DNA of 64,000 nt from Diploptera punctata (GCA_030220185.1 JASPKZ010010210.1:1-64000), one strand, 5' to 3'; positions 32,358-42,178 are shown, numbered from the stretch's first letter. Notes: generated from the letters alone by a model not told the origin. A program made the numbers and translations.

Positions 32358-32828
32358 GTAATTATACAAGGTATGATTGGAAAACAATGGATTCTTACTT
32401 TAAGAGAGGAAAGAAGATTACGAGTATTCGAGAATAAAATTCTTAGGAAATTTTTTGGACCAAAGAAGAGATGAACAGACATGTGAATGGATAAGACTAC
32501 ATAACAATGAACTACATGGTCTTTATAGGAAGCCAGATATAATAAGAACAGTTAAGTCTCGTAGACGTCAATGGGCTGGACACGTGGCACGAATGGAAAA
32601 TGGAAGATGTGCATGGAAGCTTCTTGTAAGAAAACCAGAGAGAAAACGCCCAGTTGGTAGACCAAGAATAAGGTGGGAGAATAACATTAACTATGATTTG
32701 AGGGAAGTAGATTATACAGGGGATGATTGGAAAACATTAGTTCAGGATAGGGATGTATGGAGAGTTTACGTCCGCGCGGCCATGAACATACGGGTTCGAT
32801 AGTGCTAGTCAGTTAATTGGTTATGATT
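32358..32828 (+). mobile_element. LINE-A 3' fragment with 115-codon open frame
   Basis: The frame at 32455-32802 runs from RRDEQTCEWIRLHNNELHGL through RWAGHVARM-type, GRPRIRWENNINYDLREVDY and YVRAAMNIRVR. The upstream part (LRVFENKILRKFFGPK) is in another frame. It is one of the best-preserved LINE-A ends, and still lacks the RT core. Confidence 0.85.
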
Positions 32829-32890
32829 GTAAAACATTAGCTCAGGCCATGAACTAACGGGTTCGGTAGCACCACTGAGTTAGTTATATA
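32829..32890 (+). repeat. Extra LINE-A terminal piece
   Basis: TGTAAAACATTAGCTCAG joins to GCCATGAACTAACGGGTTCG and GAGTTAGTTA. It is an internally deleted third copy of the LINE-A end, placed directly after the main one. Confidence 0.65.
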
Positions 32891-32984
32891 CAGTATTTTA
32901 TTTAATTATGCTCTTAATATGAGATCATTGGCGGGCAATTTAAAGTTGGACGTAAAAAAAAAGGTCGACAAAGGAACTTCATTT

Positions 32985-33115
32985 CAGGTATGAGGTTCGT
33001 AAATCTACGATATGGTGCACATGGCTTTATTTTACTTTCGAAGAAAGCTATACTCAAGGTTTTTATAACCCAAAAAATCCACCATCACAGTACTTCAACC
33101 ACTAAACCAGGATGA
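32985..33115 (-). mobile_element. SINE S5 fragment, degraded
   Basis: Shares TTTCAGGTATGAGGTTC and ACATGGCTTTA with the copy at 2330-2530. The tRNA-like head is hardly recognisable. Confidence 0.5.
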
Positions 33116-33129
33116 CAAGACTCTAATAA

Positions 33130-33430
33130 TACAATTTAAAATACTACAAATGACACCACCAACAGCAGGATATCAAAGAACAGACATAAAAACATAATAC
33201 AGAAATAAGACAGCAACTAAAACTAGATGAATTAAATACAACAATAGTGAAATACAGAACAAACTGGAAGGAACACTTATCGAGGATGACTGAGAACAGA
33301 ATATCAAAAGCAGCATACAACTATTCACCATGAGGAAGAAGAAGCTTGGGAAGACCAAAGGAAAGATGGAAACAGCAGCAATTTGGAGCCGGAACAGAGT
33401 AGTAAAAAAGTCTAAACCGTGACAAAGAAG
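33130..33430 (+). mobile_element. LINE 3' fragment
   Basis: Plus strand reads GYQRTDIK, QLKLDELNTTIVKYRTNWKE, HLSRMTENRISKAAYNYSP, a stop, then GRRSLGRPKERW. This is the LINE terminal block with one stop and one or two frame changes. It most resembles the 46370-47085 fragment. Confidence 0.75.
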
Positions 33431-33947
33431 ACAAATGACATCACTGACAAAGGCAAGTCCATTTTGATGAATGAATGCAATTATGTATTATCTGTGAAAT
33501 TACATTCAGAATTCGAAGTTCCAAGGTTTATAGTGCATGAACGTGGGAACGTATCATGCTGTGACATTATTAATTTCCTGTTCATTCGTACCCATTGTGC
33601 AGAATAGTATATCTTGAATAATGATGTCGACCCTACACCGGACGAAACCAAAATTGAAAAGTACACCACGTGTACCCTACAAGTATTAATAAAGGATGAT
33701 AACATCCTTTAAAAAACTTATTTTTTAGAAATAATTTTTTAAATATCTAAGAATTATACAGAAATGAGGTAAACAATTGAATATGATAATTTATGTACTT
33801 TAATTATGTAGAGTGAAACTTGTATCGAACGAGTATCGTAACGGCCTACTTTACCGCACTCAGTGCGGCCTGGCCGACGAAGAATTGTTATGGAAAGAAT
33901 GTCGACAAATACATTTATTAAATGGATTTCTAGCTTAAGATAACCTT
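33431..33947. other. Unassigned region with one half of a direct repeat
   Basis: The segment at about 33811-33890 (CGAACGAGTATCGTAACGGC, GTGCGGCCTGGCC) is repeated in diverged form at about 34378-34455, on the other side of a LINE-A copy. Confidence 0.4.
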
Positions 33948-34378
33948 ACTTAAGGGAAGAAGAAAATATTAAGAGTATAGGAGAATAAAATTCTTGGGAA
34001 TTTTTTTTAATCAAAAAGAGAGGAACAGACAGATGAATGGAGTAGACTTCGTAACAGTGAGATATATGATCTTTATAGGAAACTAGATATAATAAAAACA
34101 GTTAGGTTTAAGTATCGTAGACTGCGTTGGGCAGGACATGCGGCTCGAATGGGAAATAAAAGAGGGGCTTGGTAGCTTTTGCAGGAAAACCAGAGGGAAA
34201 CCTCCCAGCTGGTAGACCAAGAATTAGGTAGGCGAAAAACATTAACAATCAATTGAAGCAGCAGATTATACAGGGGAAGATTGATGGAAAATTATTAGCT
34301 CAGGATAGGGATGTGCTGAAAGCTAATGTCCCGCGCGGCCAGAAACCTACGGGTTTGATAGTGCCAGTGAGTTAGTTA
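33948..34378 (+). mobile_element. LINE-A 3' fragment, degraded
   Basis: Contains the ENKILGNFF-, RSLHNSEIYDLYRKLDIIK-like and RWAGHAARMGN blocks, then the CGCGCGGCCAGAAACCTACG end and GAGTTAGTTAG tail. Stops and frame changes are frequent. Confidence 0.8.
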
Positions 34379-34560
34379 GAAACTTGACAACGTTGAAACG
34401 AGTATAGTAATGACTAACTTAACCAAACTGAGTGCGACCTAGCCAATGAAGTGGTTGCTGTCACTGGTTAGTGACGGTGCTTGGGAGTATTGCGCCTCGC
34501 AAGCCGTCAACTTCAGTTTCACTTTCAGTTTCAGTAATTGTGTACCGCTCTTGTATAAAA

Positions 34561-35041
34561 TATACCTGTTCGCTCTTAAAGCGAACCTCGTCAAAACAAA
34601 ACCAAGTGACCTGCGCGCTTTTCGTTGGCTATGGACACCGACGTACGTTGTAGAAGCAATAAGTATGCGAAAAAGTAGTTCCCTTCATTAAATTTACAAT
34701 ATGTCCTCTGAATATACGTATTATTTTCGTGAATGAAAATAATAATATTCAAAACATACAAAATATTCTAAAATCATTAATTACAATTTAAAATAGTTTA
34801 TTACATATGGGTGATACGTTTGGGCCATGCTTCAGTCGGATTCTCATGAAACAAAATGGCTGAAAGTGTCGAGTCTTCTGTTGCTGTGTCATCTCCCTGT
34901 CAAAAGTGACAGTAATTGTGGTGCGAATTGAGTAAGGATATTGTTTCTACAACGTACGTTGGTGTCCACTACCAATGAAAAGCGAGCAGGTGGCATGGTT
35001 TTTTTTTTGACGAGGATCGCTTTAAGAGCGAACAGGGTATA
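34561..35041. mobile_element. M2 element, uninterrupted copy
   Basis: A 481-bp element with inverted ends: left TATACCTGTTCGCTCTTAAA, right the reverse complement of TATACCCTGTTCGCTCTTAAA. The match continues through CTCGTCAAAACAAAACC and the ACCGACGTACGTTGTAGAA block (~85-100 bp arms). There is a secondary palindrome ATTATTTTCGTGAATGAAAATAAT in the middle. It has no ORF. The target is probably TA. Confidence 0.85.
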
Positions 35042-35202
35042 GCTTCTCAGTTATTCTCACGAGTTACACGAAAACACTTCCAGAGTGTTATACCATGTTA
35101 AGTAATACCAAGATAGCCGACATTATCGAAAACCTAGCCCGTTTCCAGGGATGCTGAAAACCATATACCAAAGAATGAGACCAAAAAATTAAATTACTTA
35201 CT
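35042..35202. other. Short spacer ending in (TTAC)n
   Basis: The TTACTTACTTACTTACTTAC run at its right edge is the reverse-complement form of the LINE-A tail. Confidence 0.5.
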
Positions 35203-35657
35203 TACTTACTTACTTACTCACTGGCACTATCGAACCCGAAGGTTCATGGCCGCGCGGACATAAGCTCTCCATACATCCCCATCCTGAGCTAATGCTTTCC
35301 AATCATTCCCTGTATAATCTACTTCCCTCAAATCATAGTTAATGTTGTTCTCCCATCTCATTCTTGGTCTACCAACTGGGCGTTTTCCCTCTGGCTTTCC
35401 TACAAGAAGCTTCCATGCACGTCTTTCATTCCCCATACGAGCAACATGTCCTGCCCATCGCAGTCTACGAGACTTAACTGTTCTTATTATATCTGGCTTC
35501 CTATAAAGACCATGTAGTTCATTGTTATGTAGTCTTCTCCATTCGCCTGTCTGTTCATCTCTCTTTGGTCCAAAAATTTTCCTAAGAACTTTATTCTCAA
35601 ATACTCGTAATCTCCTTTCCTCCCTTAAAGTAAGAGTCCATGTTTCGCACCCATATT
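35203..35657 (-). mobile_element. LINE-A 3' fragment
   Basis: Minus strand. The frame at 35227-35436 gives GNERRAWKLLVGKPEGKRPV, GRPRMRWENNINYDLREVDY and YVRAAMNLRVR. Upstream, in the same block, are FENKVLRKIFGPKRDEQTGE and RRLRWAGHVA. This is close to the LINE-A consensus among the copies here. Confidence 0.9.
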
Positions 35658-36242
35658 AACAGGTAAAATTCACCAGTAGAGGTTACTAAACAAACAGATT
35701 TTCTGACGAATTTAAAATTCGCCTTTTAACATAACAAAACGTGAATTTAATTTAAATTTACAATTTCCAGTATCCACGTTTATAAAATTCATTATCCCTC
35801 TAGCGAAAATTCTCAGAACGGAAATTTCAATTGAAATTAAAATTAACAATAATAGTTTATCAAATGAGGCGTTTCAGATCAAAATGGGCTTAACATAGGA
35901 CTAAGCTTGAATCCTTTCAGGGCCGTTGTTTTTATTCTTAATTCAGTGATTTTCTAGACTTGGTGACCGTGTTCTAGTCTTGTGAATCTAATCTGATGTT
36001 TCGTCTAATGCTACGGTAGACATATTTTAGGGAGCTGTACACAGCTTCAAACTAATCAGCTGTCAGTTGAGGAACTCACATCAGCTATGCACATCTTCAT
36101 AAAGTTGTCAGGCGCAGCGGTAGACTAAATGTCATACGACCAGATAACAGCCAATAAACCCGGAAAATCCACTTGAATAAGAAAATGAGCTCCAACGTAG
36201 AAGTAAAATCTATTAAAAAAAAGAGAGAGAGAGAGAATATTT
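35658..36242. other. Unassigned region
   Basis: No feature recognised, apart from a short (GA)n run near 36223-36235. Confidence 0.35.
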
Positions 36243-36400
36243 CATCATCAATCATAGTACATTCACGAATTTAGGCCATTTGTTGACCTGTTTCGGCCTC
36301 ACGAGAAAACACCATCCAAAAGTCTTTTGAGTGGACTTCCTGGTCTTCTTCTTCCTGCAGGTTGATATCTTAACATTTGTTTGGGTTCTTCGTGATCTTT
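36243..36400 (-). mobile_element. LINE-C 3' fragment, short
   Basis: Matches the last ~160 bp of LINE-C (TTAGGCCATTTGTTGACCTG, CTGGTCTTCTTCTTCCTGCA). It breaks off at CGTGATCTTTT. Confidence 0.85.
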
Positions 36401-36486
36401 TACCGCTCCTAAACAGAGGGAAAAATTACAATAATTAAAGTTATCATTAATTCGGTTTACAATTTCCAATCTCGTTGTTTAAAAAA

Positions 36487-37390
36487 TTAAATCAAGTTCT
36501 TCTTCTTCATACAACCTTATTGGTCCGTTCCGGCTCCAAGTATCACAGCTGCTGTATCCACCTCTTTCATGGACGTCCCCGATTTATTTTTCCTCTTCTC
36601 GGTTGAGAATTCAGACTTTTCCAAGGCAGACATCCGTTCTGCAGACATGATCATAGCATTTTCTCCTATACTCTTCTATTTTATCAGTCAGAATGAATAT
36701 TTGTAGTTCTTTATGAATATGTTCATTTCGTTTTTTATCCATTAAAGTACATCCTGTCATAAATATTTCATATCCGCACCTTCTATTCCTTTAATTGTCT
36801 GTTTATTCAGTGTCCGTGTTTCTGAGCCATACAATATTGCAGGCATAGCCGATACTTTATAATTTTTTTTTTTACTTTCTTTCCCAGTGTTCTTTTAACG
36901 GTGCCACATAAATATTGAAATATTTGTAATTTATGTAATTAAATAAAAATAAAACTTAAAGTTTTAAATGATTTCCATATTTATTACAATATAAATTTGT
37001 AACAGCATTTTCGATACTTTGTGCCTTTTTCAGACATGTTTACAAATGTGATTTGTAATCATGTCTGAAGAAGTTACACATTCATATTGTAATAATATGG
37101 AAATCATATAAAACTTTGAGTTTTATCTTTATTTAATTAAATAGATATGGATTTTAATCAAGTAAACGCCAAATCAATTGATTATTTGTAATTTATTATT
37201 ATTATGTCTTTTTATCTATTACAGCCTAAAGATACGCCTAAATAATCGAAATATTTTACATATTCTAGCGTTTTGTCATTTAGTAATATTTTTGTTTCCA
37301 TTTCTTTGCCACACTGGGCCATTACTTTAGTTGTTGTTGAATACATTTCTAGGTTGTAATCTTGTACAATATTTTTAATTAAGTACTTAT
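36487..37390 (-). mobile_element. LINE RT 3' fragment split by a PLE-1 fold-back
   Basis: Minus strand, outer part 37390-37194: AQCGKEMETKILLNDKTLEY and VKYFDYLGVSLG. After the PLE insert, inner part 36934-36487: QIFQYLCGTVKRTLGK, AMPAILYGSETRTLNKQ, a middle block with stops, then KINRGRPWKRW. It ends in a GAAGAAGAA tail. The order is collinear with other LINEs once the insert is removed. Confidence 0.8.
36935..37193. mobile_element. PLE-1 fold-back insertion (259 bp)
   Basis: Bordered by a perfect 13-bp duplication, ATTTGTAATTTAT (36922-36934 and 37194-37206). It is an inverted repeat of PLE-1 ends: TAAAACTTAAAGTTTTAAAT at left, AAAACTTTGAGTTTTATCTT at right, each with remnants of the GTCTGAAGAAG hammerhead block. 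It ends CCAAATCAATTGATT like the fold-back at 1208-1412. Confidence 0.8.
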
Positions 37391-37879
37391 TTCTTATTAT
37401 ATTTTACACATCTATTCTGTCACAAAATGAAATATCATATACAGTATTTAGATCGTAATATAAACATGCCAGAAGCCAGAAGCAATACCAAAGTCTCTGC
37501 GACTAGTTATTTTTCAGTAGCGCGGTTTATGAAATCCAATATCCCTCTAGCGTAAATTCTCAGAATGGATCTTCTTTCAACAGTAACATAAAAGAATCCC
37601 TTGAGGACATCAGACAAGCACGCATTCAACTGGATTCTTACAGACAGTCTCAAATATGTCTCACTTTAAATAAGAACAAAGAATCTTGACAAAGGGAACT
37701 AATGCCTGCAGGATTGTGTACAGTGATGGTTCATATTTTCTGGATACATAGTACATAGGATTTTATTTAAAATTAATGGAATAATGTAATACAGTATCTA
37801 AAAGTTAAAGCAAAGAGTATTTTCAGATATATGGACTTTAACAAATAAAAATTGCCATATGGCATCTAAGCTTCTACAT
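37391..37879. other. Unassigned region
   Basis: No feature recognised. Confidence 0.3.
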
Positions 37880-38110
37880 TTCTAAAAGGTATATATATAT
37901 ATATATATATATGTTATAATTAAATCTTTAACATTGAGCAATGCAAGCTTAATATGGTATGATAAGAAAAATAAATGCCTGGACGGGATTCGAACCCGGA
38001 TCTCTCAATACTCAGAGATCCGGGTTCGAATCCCGTCTAGGCATTTATTTTTCTTATCATACCATATTAAGCTTGCATTGCTCAATGTTAAAGATTTAAT
38101 TATAACATCG
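37880..38110. repeat. Near-perfect palindrome built from tRNA-like 3' halves
   Basis: The arms (about 37919-38012 and 38014-38104) are almost exact reverse complements with only a few bases between them. From the centre outwards each arm reads GAGAGATCCGGGTTCGAATC (T arm with B box), CCCGTC-AGGC (3' acceptor strand), ATTTATTTTTCTTATCATAC, then spacer sequence. So each arm is the 3' half of the tRNA-like unit plus its downstream spacer. A (TA)n run precedes it. Confidence 0.85.
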
Positions 38111-38270
38111 ATAAAGCGTCACTGCTATAAAGTAAAATAAATATTCTCTTTAATTTGCTTACTTGATATAGTCAGCTACTAGATGGCAGTGAAGACACTG
38201 TTCTCGCGACATCTAGTAATAATGGAGAGTATAATACATATATAAGAAAAATAAGTGTTTGAATTGGATT

Positions 38271-38342
38271 CGCCTGGTAGTGTAATGGATATCACGCTGA
38301 GGTACAGACTCAGAGATCCGGGTTCGAATCCCGTCCAGGCAT
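38271..38342 (+). ncRNA. tRNA-like unit in repeat (anticodon-loop ACA)
   Basis: A box TAGTGTAATGG and B box GGTTCGAATCC. The acceptor GCCTGG pairs with CCAGGC, the anticodon stem CTGAG with CTCAG, and the T stem has four pairs. The anticodon position reads ACA. It is followed by ATTTATTTTTCTTATCATAC and then (TA)n. Upstream lies the ~200-bp spacer shared with the 42250-42632 locus. No CCA is expected in a eukaryotic gene. I think it is a repeat-borne tRNA-like sequence and not a host tRNA gene, but an active gene is not excluded. Confidence 0.6.
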
Positions 38343-38359
38343 TTATTTTTCTTATCATA

Positions 38360-38361
<2 letters not shown>

Positions 38362-38405
<44 letters not shown>
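38362..38405. repeat. (TA)n microsatellite
   Basis: About 22 TA units directly after the tRNA-like element. Confidence 0.95.
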
Positions 38406-38409
<4 letters not shown>

Positions 38410-38870
38410 TGAAATTTAATGTTCCTGATTACATTTTCTATGCAGTTACTAGATTCAGTAAAATATCGTACATTCCAACCAATTGAAATGGGAGTTGTCC
38501 GATTAACAGATTATTTTTTTTGTAAATTTAATTTACCTGTACTATTATTTTTTAATTATTATTTATATGTGCTTAAACAAACATTGCAAAACAGCAATTA
38601 GAATCTACGATTGTTTGCAATAAGTTCTGAATTATTATTTTGCTTGTCACCATGTTTTGTCCAGAAAAAAAATCCACCACTGAATTTTCGAGTGGAGAAC
38701 AAATGATTTTTTAGCGTCGTGTAGGCCAATGTGACAATACATGTTCCCGCTAGAGTCAATTGCCAAATGTTTGCTCACATATAGGGGGATTCTATCCCAG
38801 TGTCCACATACATTAGTGAGCAAGTCAGGATGAGAAAATGGGCAAGTTAGTGTTATATGGACAAATTAGT
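38406..38870. other. Unassigned region
   Basis: AT-rich DNA with short chance open frames only. Confidence 0.35.
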
Positions 38871-38937
38871 GTTAAGTAATCAATTGATCTGGCGTTTATT
38901 TGATGAAAATCCATATTCTATATTTATTAAATAAAGT
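38871..38937. repeat. Solo PLE-1 terminal fragment
   Basis: AATCAATTGATCTGGCGTTT then TGATGAAAATCCATATT matches the PLE-1 end at 13853-13895. TTAGTGTTA occurs on both sides (near 38864 and 38938), a possible target duplication. Confidence 0.6.
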
Positions 38938-39121
38938 TAGTGTTAGTACATCCGATTACTTGTTTGTTAGCAGGATTTTATGATAAGTTGGCTACACTGT
39001 CTGGGCAGTACTAATACACATTTTACATTGCAAATATGCTGATTTAGGTTAGTTTGAGCTCAACTTTTAACTTTGTTTTAAAAAATTTCACATTTTTTGA
39101 AAAAAAGAAAATCAACATATA

Positions 39122-39557
39122 CAGAGTGTAACATAACTCAACGGCAAAATTTCAGGAATGACTTCCTCATATGGAGAGAATAAAAAAAGTGTATTACAAC
39201 ATGGGACCGGAAATTGATAATTACAGTTATTCGAAGTTTTATGAATGTTAGTACATGGCGACCAAAATGCCAGGGACTTGTTGGAGCGCACTGTTCTGTC
39301 AGATGAAATGTTCACAGTTGACCTCCTTGTGCCTCAATACAGGCATATTCTTCATTTGTGTACATCACAGCAGCCTACAATCAACAGAAAACAGACTGTC
39401 AATAACTACTGTAAACCTTAATAACCTAACATTCATAAAAGTTCGAATAACTCTGTAATTATCAATTTCCGGACCCATGTTGTAATAAACTTTTTTTATT
39501 CTCTCCATATGAGGAACTCATTCCTGAAATTTTGACGTTGAGTTATGTTACACTCTG
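39122..39557. mobile_element. Mariner-like miniature element with ~130-bp TIRs
   Basis: A 436-bp element. The left end CAGAGTGTAACATAACTCAA and the inverted right end are identical over most of ~130 bp, including TTTCAGGAATGA, CCTCATATGGAGAGAATAAA, CCGGAAATTGATAATTACAG and TTATTCGAA. TA flanks both ends (39120-39121, 39558-39559). The ~175-bp interior has no transposase domain that I can read. Confidence 0.85.
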
Positions 39558-39765
39558 TATATATATAAAGATAAAACTTTTAAAGAAATTTGAGGCCAAC
39601 CGGTACCCTTATGAATATTATAATAATTACACATATATTATAGGAACATTATTATACCCATTCTTCAACTCTTGTTACGGCAGGAGTTTATTTATTAATT
39701 CGATTTAGTCCTTCTTTGGGGTGGAATTAAACACTTTTCTTTTAATTGTTTCTGGTTTCTGGTTT

Positions 39766-39768
<3 letters not shown>

Positions 39769-39824
<56 letters not shown>

Positions 39825-39828
39825 TATC
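39769..39828. repeat. (TA)n microsatellite
   Basis: About 26 TA units with an AC interruption near the end. Confidence 0.95.
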
Positions 39829-39886
39829 AGTAATTATTCACAAATTGCAACAATAATTGTGTGTTTTTTCCGTTTTTTATTTTAAT

Positions 39887-40054
39887 TTATGTTGGTGTAA
39901 TAGAATCCCCGAATTTTCTGTTCAAATACGGCCAGCCGCCTACTAACACTTGAACATAGGGCCAAATGTCCGATATTGGTGACGATTCCATAACGGTATC
40001 ACTGAGATGAACAGTGGCATTAATGATGCATTTAATTCCAAGGTGAGCCACCAT
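39887..40054 (-). pseudogene. Possible exon fragment of an M13 (neprilysin-like) peptidase
   Basis: On the minus strand a pyrimidine-rich TTTTTCACCCCCTTGCAG precedes an open frame starting at 40054, a good 3' splice-site form. The frame (55 codons) reads MVAHLGIKCIINATVHLSDT, then SDIWPYVQVLVGGWPYL and a stop after FGDSITPT. A Cys about 30 residues before a GGWP motif resembles the neprilysin N-terminal region (C-N-S/A-I then GGWP). No 5' splice donor is obvious before the stop, so it may be a dead or retained fragment. The assignment is tentative. Confidence 0.3.
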
Positions 40055-40174
40055 CTGCAAGGGGGTGAAAAATGAAATGTTCAAATTGATCGAGAACACT
40101 ATCGAATCCATAGATTTACAGGGGTGTCTAAGCCGATTGATGCTAACAAGATTGGAATAAGCGTGTTCATTCAC

Positions 40175-40735
40175 TACAGGTCCGGGGTATGGTGACGTCC
40201 TTCCGTCGTAGTCGTGGTCTTCCTAAAGGCCTTTTCTGCTGAGGTGTCCAGTCACGTACTTTCTTCACTAATCTACTGTTCTCCATTCGATCTATGTGAT
40301 CGTTCCAGTTTGTCTTCTATTATTTATCCAGAGGTTTATAGGTTCAATTTCACATTCTTCTCTAATAACAGAGCTGTGAATTTTCTCTCTCAGCGATTTT
40401 CCTATGATTTTCCTTAAAACTTTCATTTCGGTTGTTTCGTTGATTTGTTTTGTTTTTTGAGTCTCCGTTCGGCATTCACAACCATATGTTAGAACTGGTC
40501 TTATGACAGATTTGTAAATTCTTACTTTTGTATCTATTCTTAAATTTTTATTTTTCCAAAGAGTATTGTTTAAACATCCCGATAATTTTGTTTGCATTAT
40601 TTGCTTGATGGAGGATTTCATCTGTTATTCTGTTGCTGCTATTAATTTCTATTCCTAAATATTTGAATTTCATGACCTATTCTTTACTTTTCCCTTCTAT
40701 TTCTAATTTAGTTGTGATTCTTTCAAACAGTAGAA
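40175..40735 (-). mobile_element. LINE RT 3' fragment (family with REECEIEPINLWINNRRQ)
   Basis: Minus strand: VMKFKYLGIEI, then the frame at 40621-40292 with RIYKSVIRPVLTYGCECRTE, ETTEMKVLRKIIGKSLREKI and REECEIEPINLWINNRRQ. After a frameshift come DHIDRMENSRLVKKVRDWTP and GRPRLRRKDV. This is the standard order after the RT core, from a family different from LINE-A/B/C. It is inactive. Confidence 0.85.
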
Positions 40736-41240
40736 GTACATATTTGGGTTAAATCAAATAGCAGTGCATTGGCAATGGGACATAGACCAATTTGGATGAA
40801 AAAAGTTAATATTGAAAATTTTGGTACTCATATCACTTTGCCCCGCCTCTCTACAAATACCAGCACAATCGGTTAGTTATATTATAAAGACAAATTTTTA
40901 TGGGAAAGGGATGTCCGCAGTAGTGCATAAAATTTATGAAGTTGCTTAGGAAAGAGATGGGAAGTAATGGTCACTAACGAAGACCGATACGTGATTTGTA
41001 AGACAGTATTAAGATAGATCTGATATAAACTGAATGTAGGAAATAGAAATAAATTTTGTGGAAGTTGGTCGAAGTTTTTCTGTGGTGTGGGAATTCAGTA
41101 AAGCTACACTGCGAGTGCAATACACTGTTTACGTAAAAATATAGAACCCACAAGAGCTTACTTCTGATTTATGAACAACCACATATTTCACAAAACTCTA
41201 CTTTCCATTTCCAATCTTTTTTTCCTGTCCAACTAAACTC
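40736..41240. other. Unassigned region
   Basis: No feature recognised. Confidence 0.3.
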
Positions 41241-41425
41241 TATTAAATATAATTCTCAATCTGACTATGCGTCCAAAAACTCCATATAGCATCCCTCTTC
41301 GTAAAATTAAAAAAAAGGAGAGAAAGAAACACAGAACAACACAGTTCTATACAACTTCCGAGCTAAGTTCCAGATGTAATGTAAAAAACTAGATGTATGA
41401 CTGCATTTTTATTGGTTGAATAATG
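41241..41425 (+). repeat. Direct repeat, left copy
   Basis: About 170 bp (TAATTCTCAATCTGACTATG, CTCCATATAGCATCCCTCTT, ACAACTTCCGAGCTAAGTT, GATGTATGACTGCATTT) recurs at 41968-42178 with ~90% match by eye. The LINE fragment lies exactly between the two copies. Confidence 0.85.
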
Positions 41426-41967
41426 GTACAGACTAAAATTGCAGTGGCAAAAAAATGCAACTAAGACATTACATGGAATAATTTGGAATACAAATATTAC
41501 AAAGGAAACTAAAATGAAAATTTATAACAACATAATACAGAATATTTTGTCATATGGAAGTGAAACTTCGTCTTTGACGGAATTACAAAAGAATAAAACT
41601 AGAACAGTTGAATTTGATTATTTTAGAAGAAGCTTCCGAAAAACAAGACAGGATAAAATAAGAAATGAATTCCTTTGGAGAGAAATGAATGTCATCACAT
41701 CTGTTGTTAAGAGGATTGAAAATCAAACGCTTAAATGGTATGGCAATGTACAAAGAATGGAAAATGAAAGATGGCCAAAAAAAATATATACCAATGGTCA
41801 CCCCCTGGAAGAAATAAACGTGGCAGACCAAGATAAATATGGAAAACCTCCGTCAGAAGTATAATGGATGATAGGAATTTGGAAGAGGGAGATTAGAATG
41901 ATAGAGATAAATGGAAACTGAAGACGGCAAACCTATAAGTGGGAGAAAGCCGAAGAAGAAGAAGAAT
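41426..41967 (+). mobile_element. LINE 3' fragment with (GAA)n tail
   Basis: The frame at 41439-41864: LHGIIWNTNITKETKMKIYN, NILSYGSETSSLTELQKNK, TVEFDYFRRSFRKTR-DKIRN, RIENQTLKWYGNVQRMENER. A frameshift then leads to a terminal block (WNDRDKWKLKTANL-like) and CCGAAGAAGAAGAAGAA. It is degraded. Confidence 0.85.
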
Positions 41968-42026
41968 AATTCTCAATCTGACTATGCGTCTAAAAACTCC
42001 ATATAACATCCCTCTTCGTAAAATTA

Positions 42027-42077
<51 letters not shown>

Positions 42078-42178
42078 CAGAACACACAGTTCTTTACAAC
42101 TTCCGAGCTACGTTTCAAGATGTAATGTAAAAAAACCAGATGTATGACTGCATTTCCATTGTTCGAATAATGTTTTTA
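41968..42178 (+). repeat. Direct repeat, right copy, with (GA)n expansion
   Basis: Second copy of the 41241-41425 repeat. It carries a (GA)n run at about 42035-42072, where the left copy has only GGAGAGAAAG. Confidence 0.85.

Noticed and set aside
41893..42130. Ser/Leu- or Glu/Arg-repeat open frames on both strands
   Set aside because: They are produced by the (GA)n microsatellite in the direct repeat.
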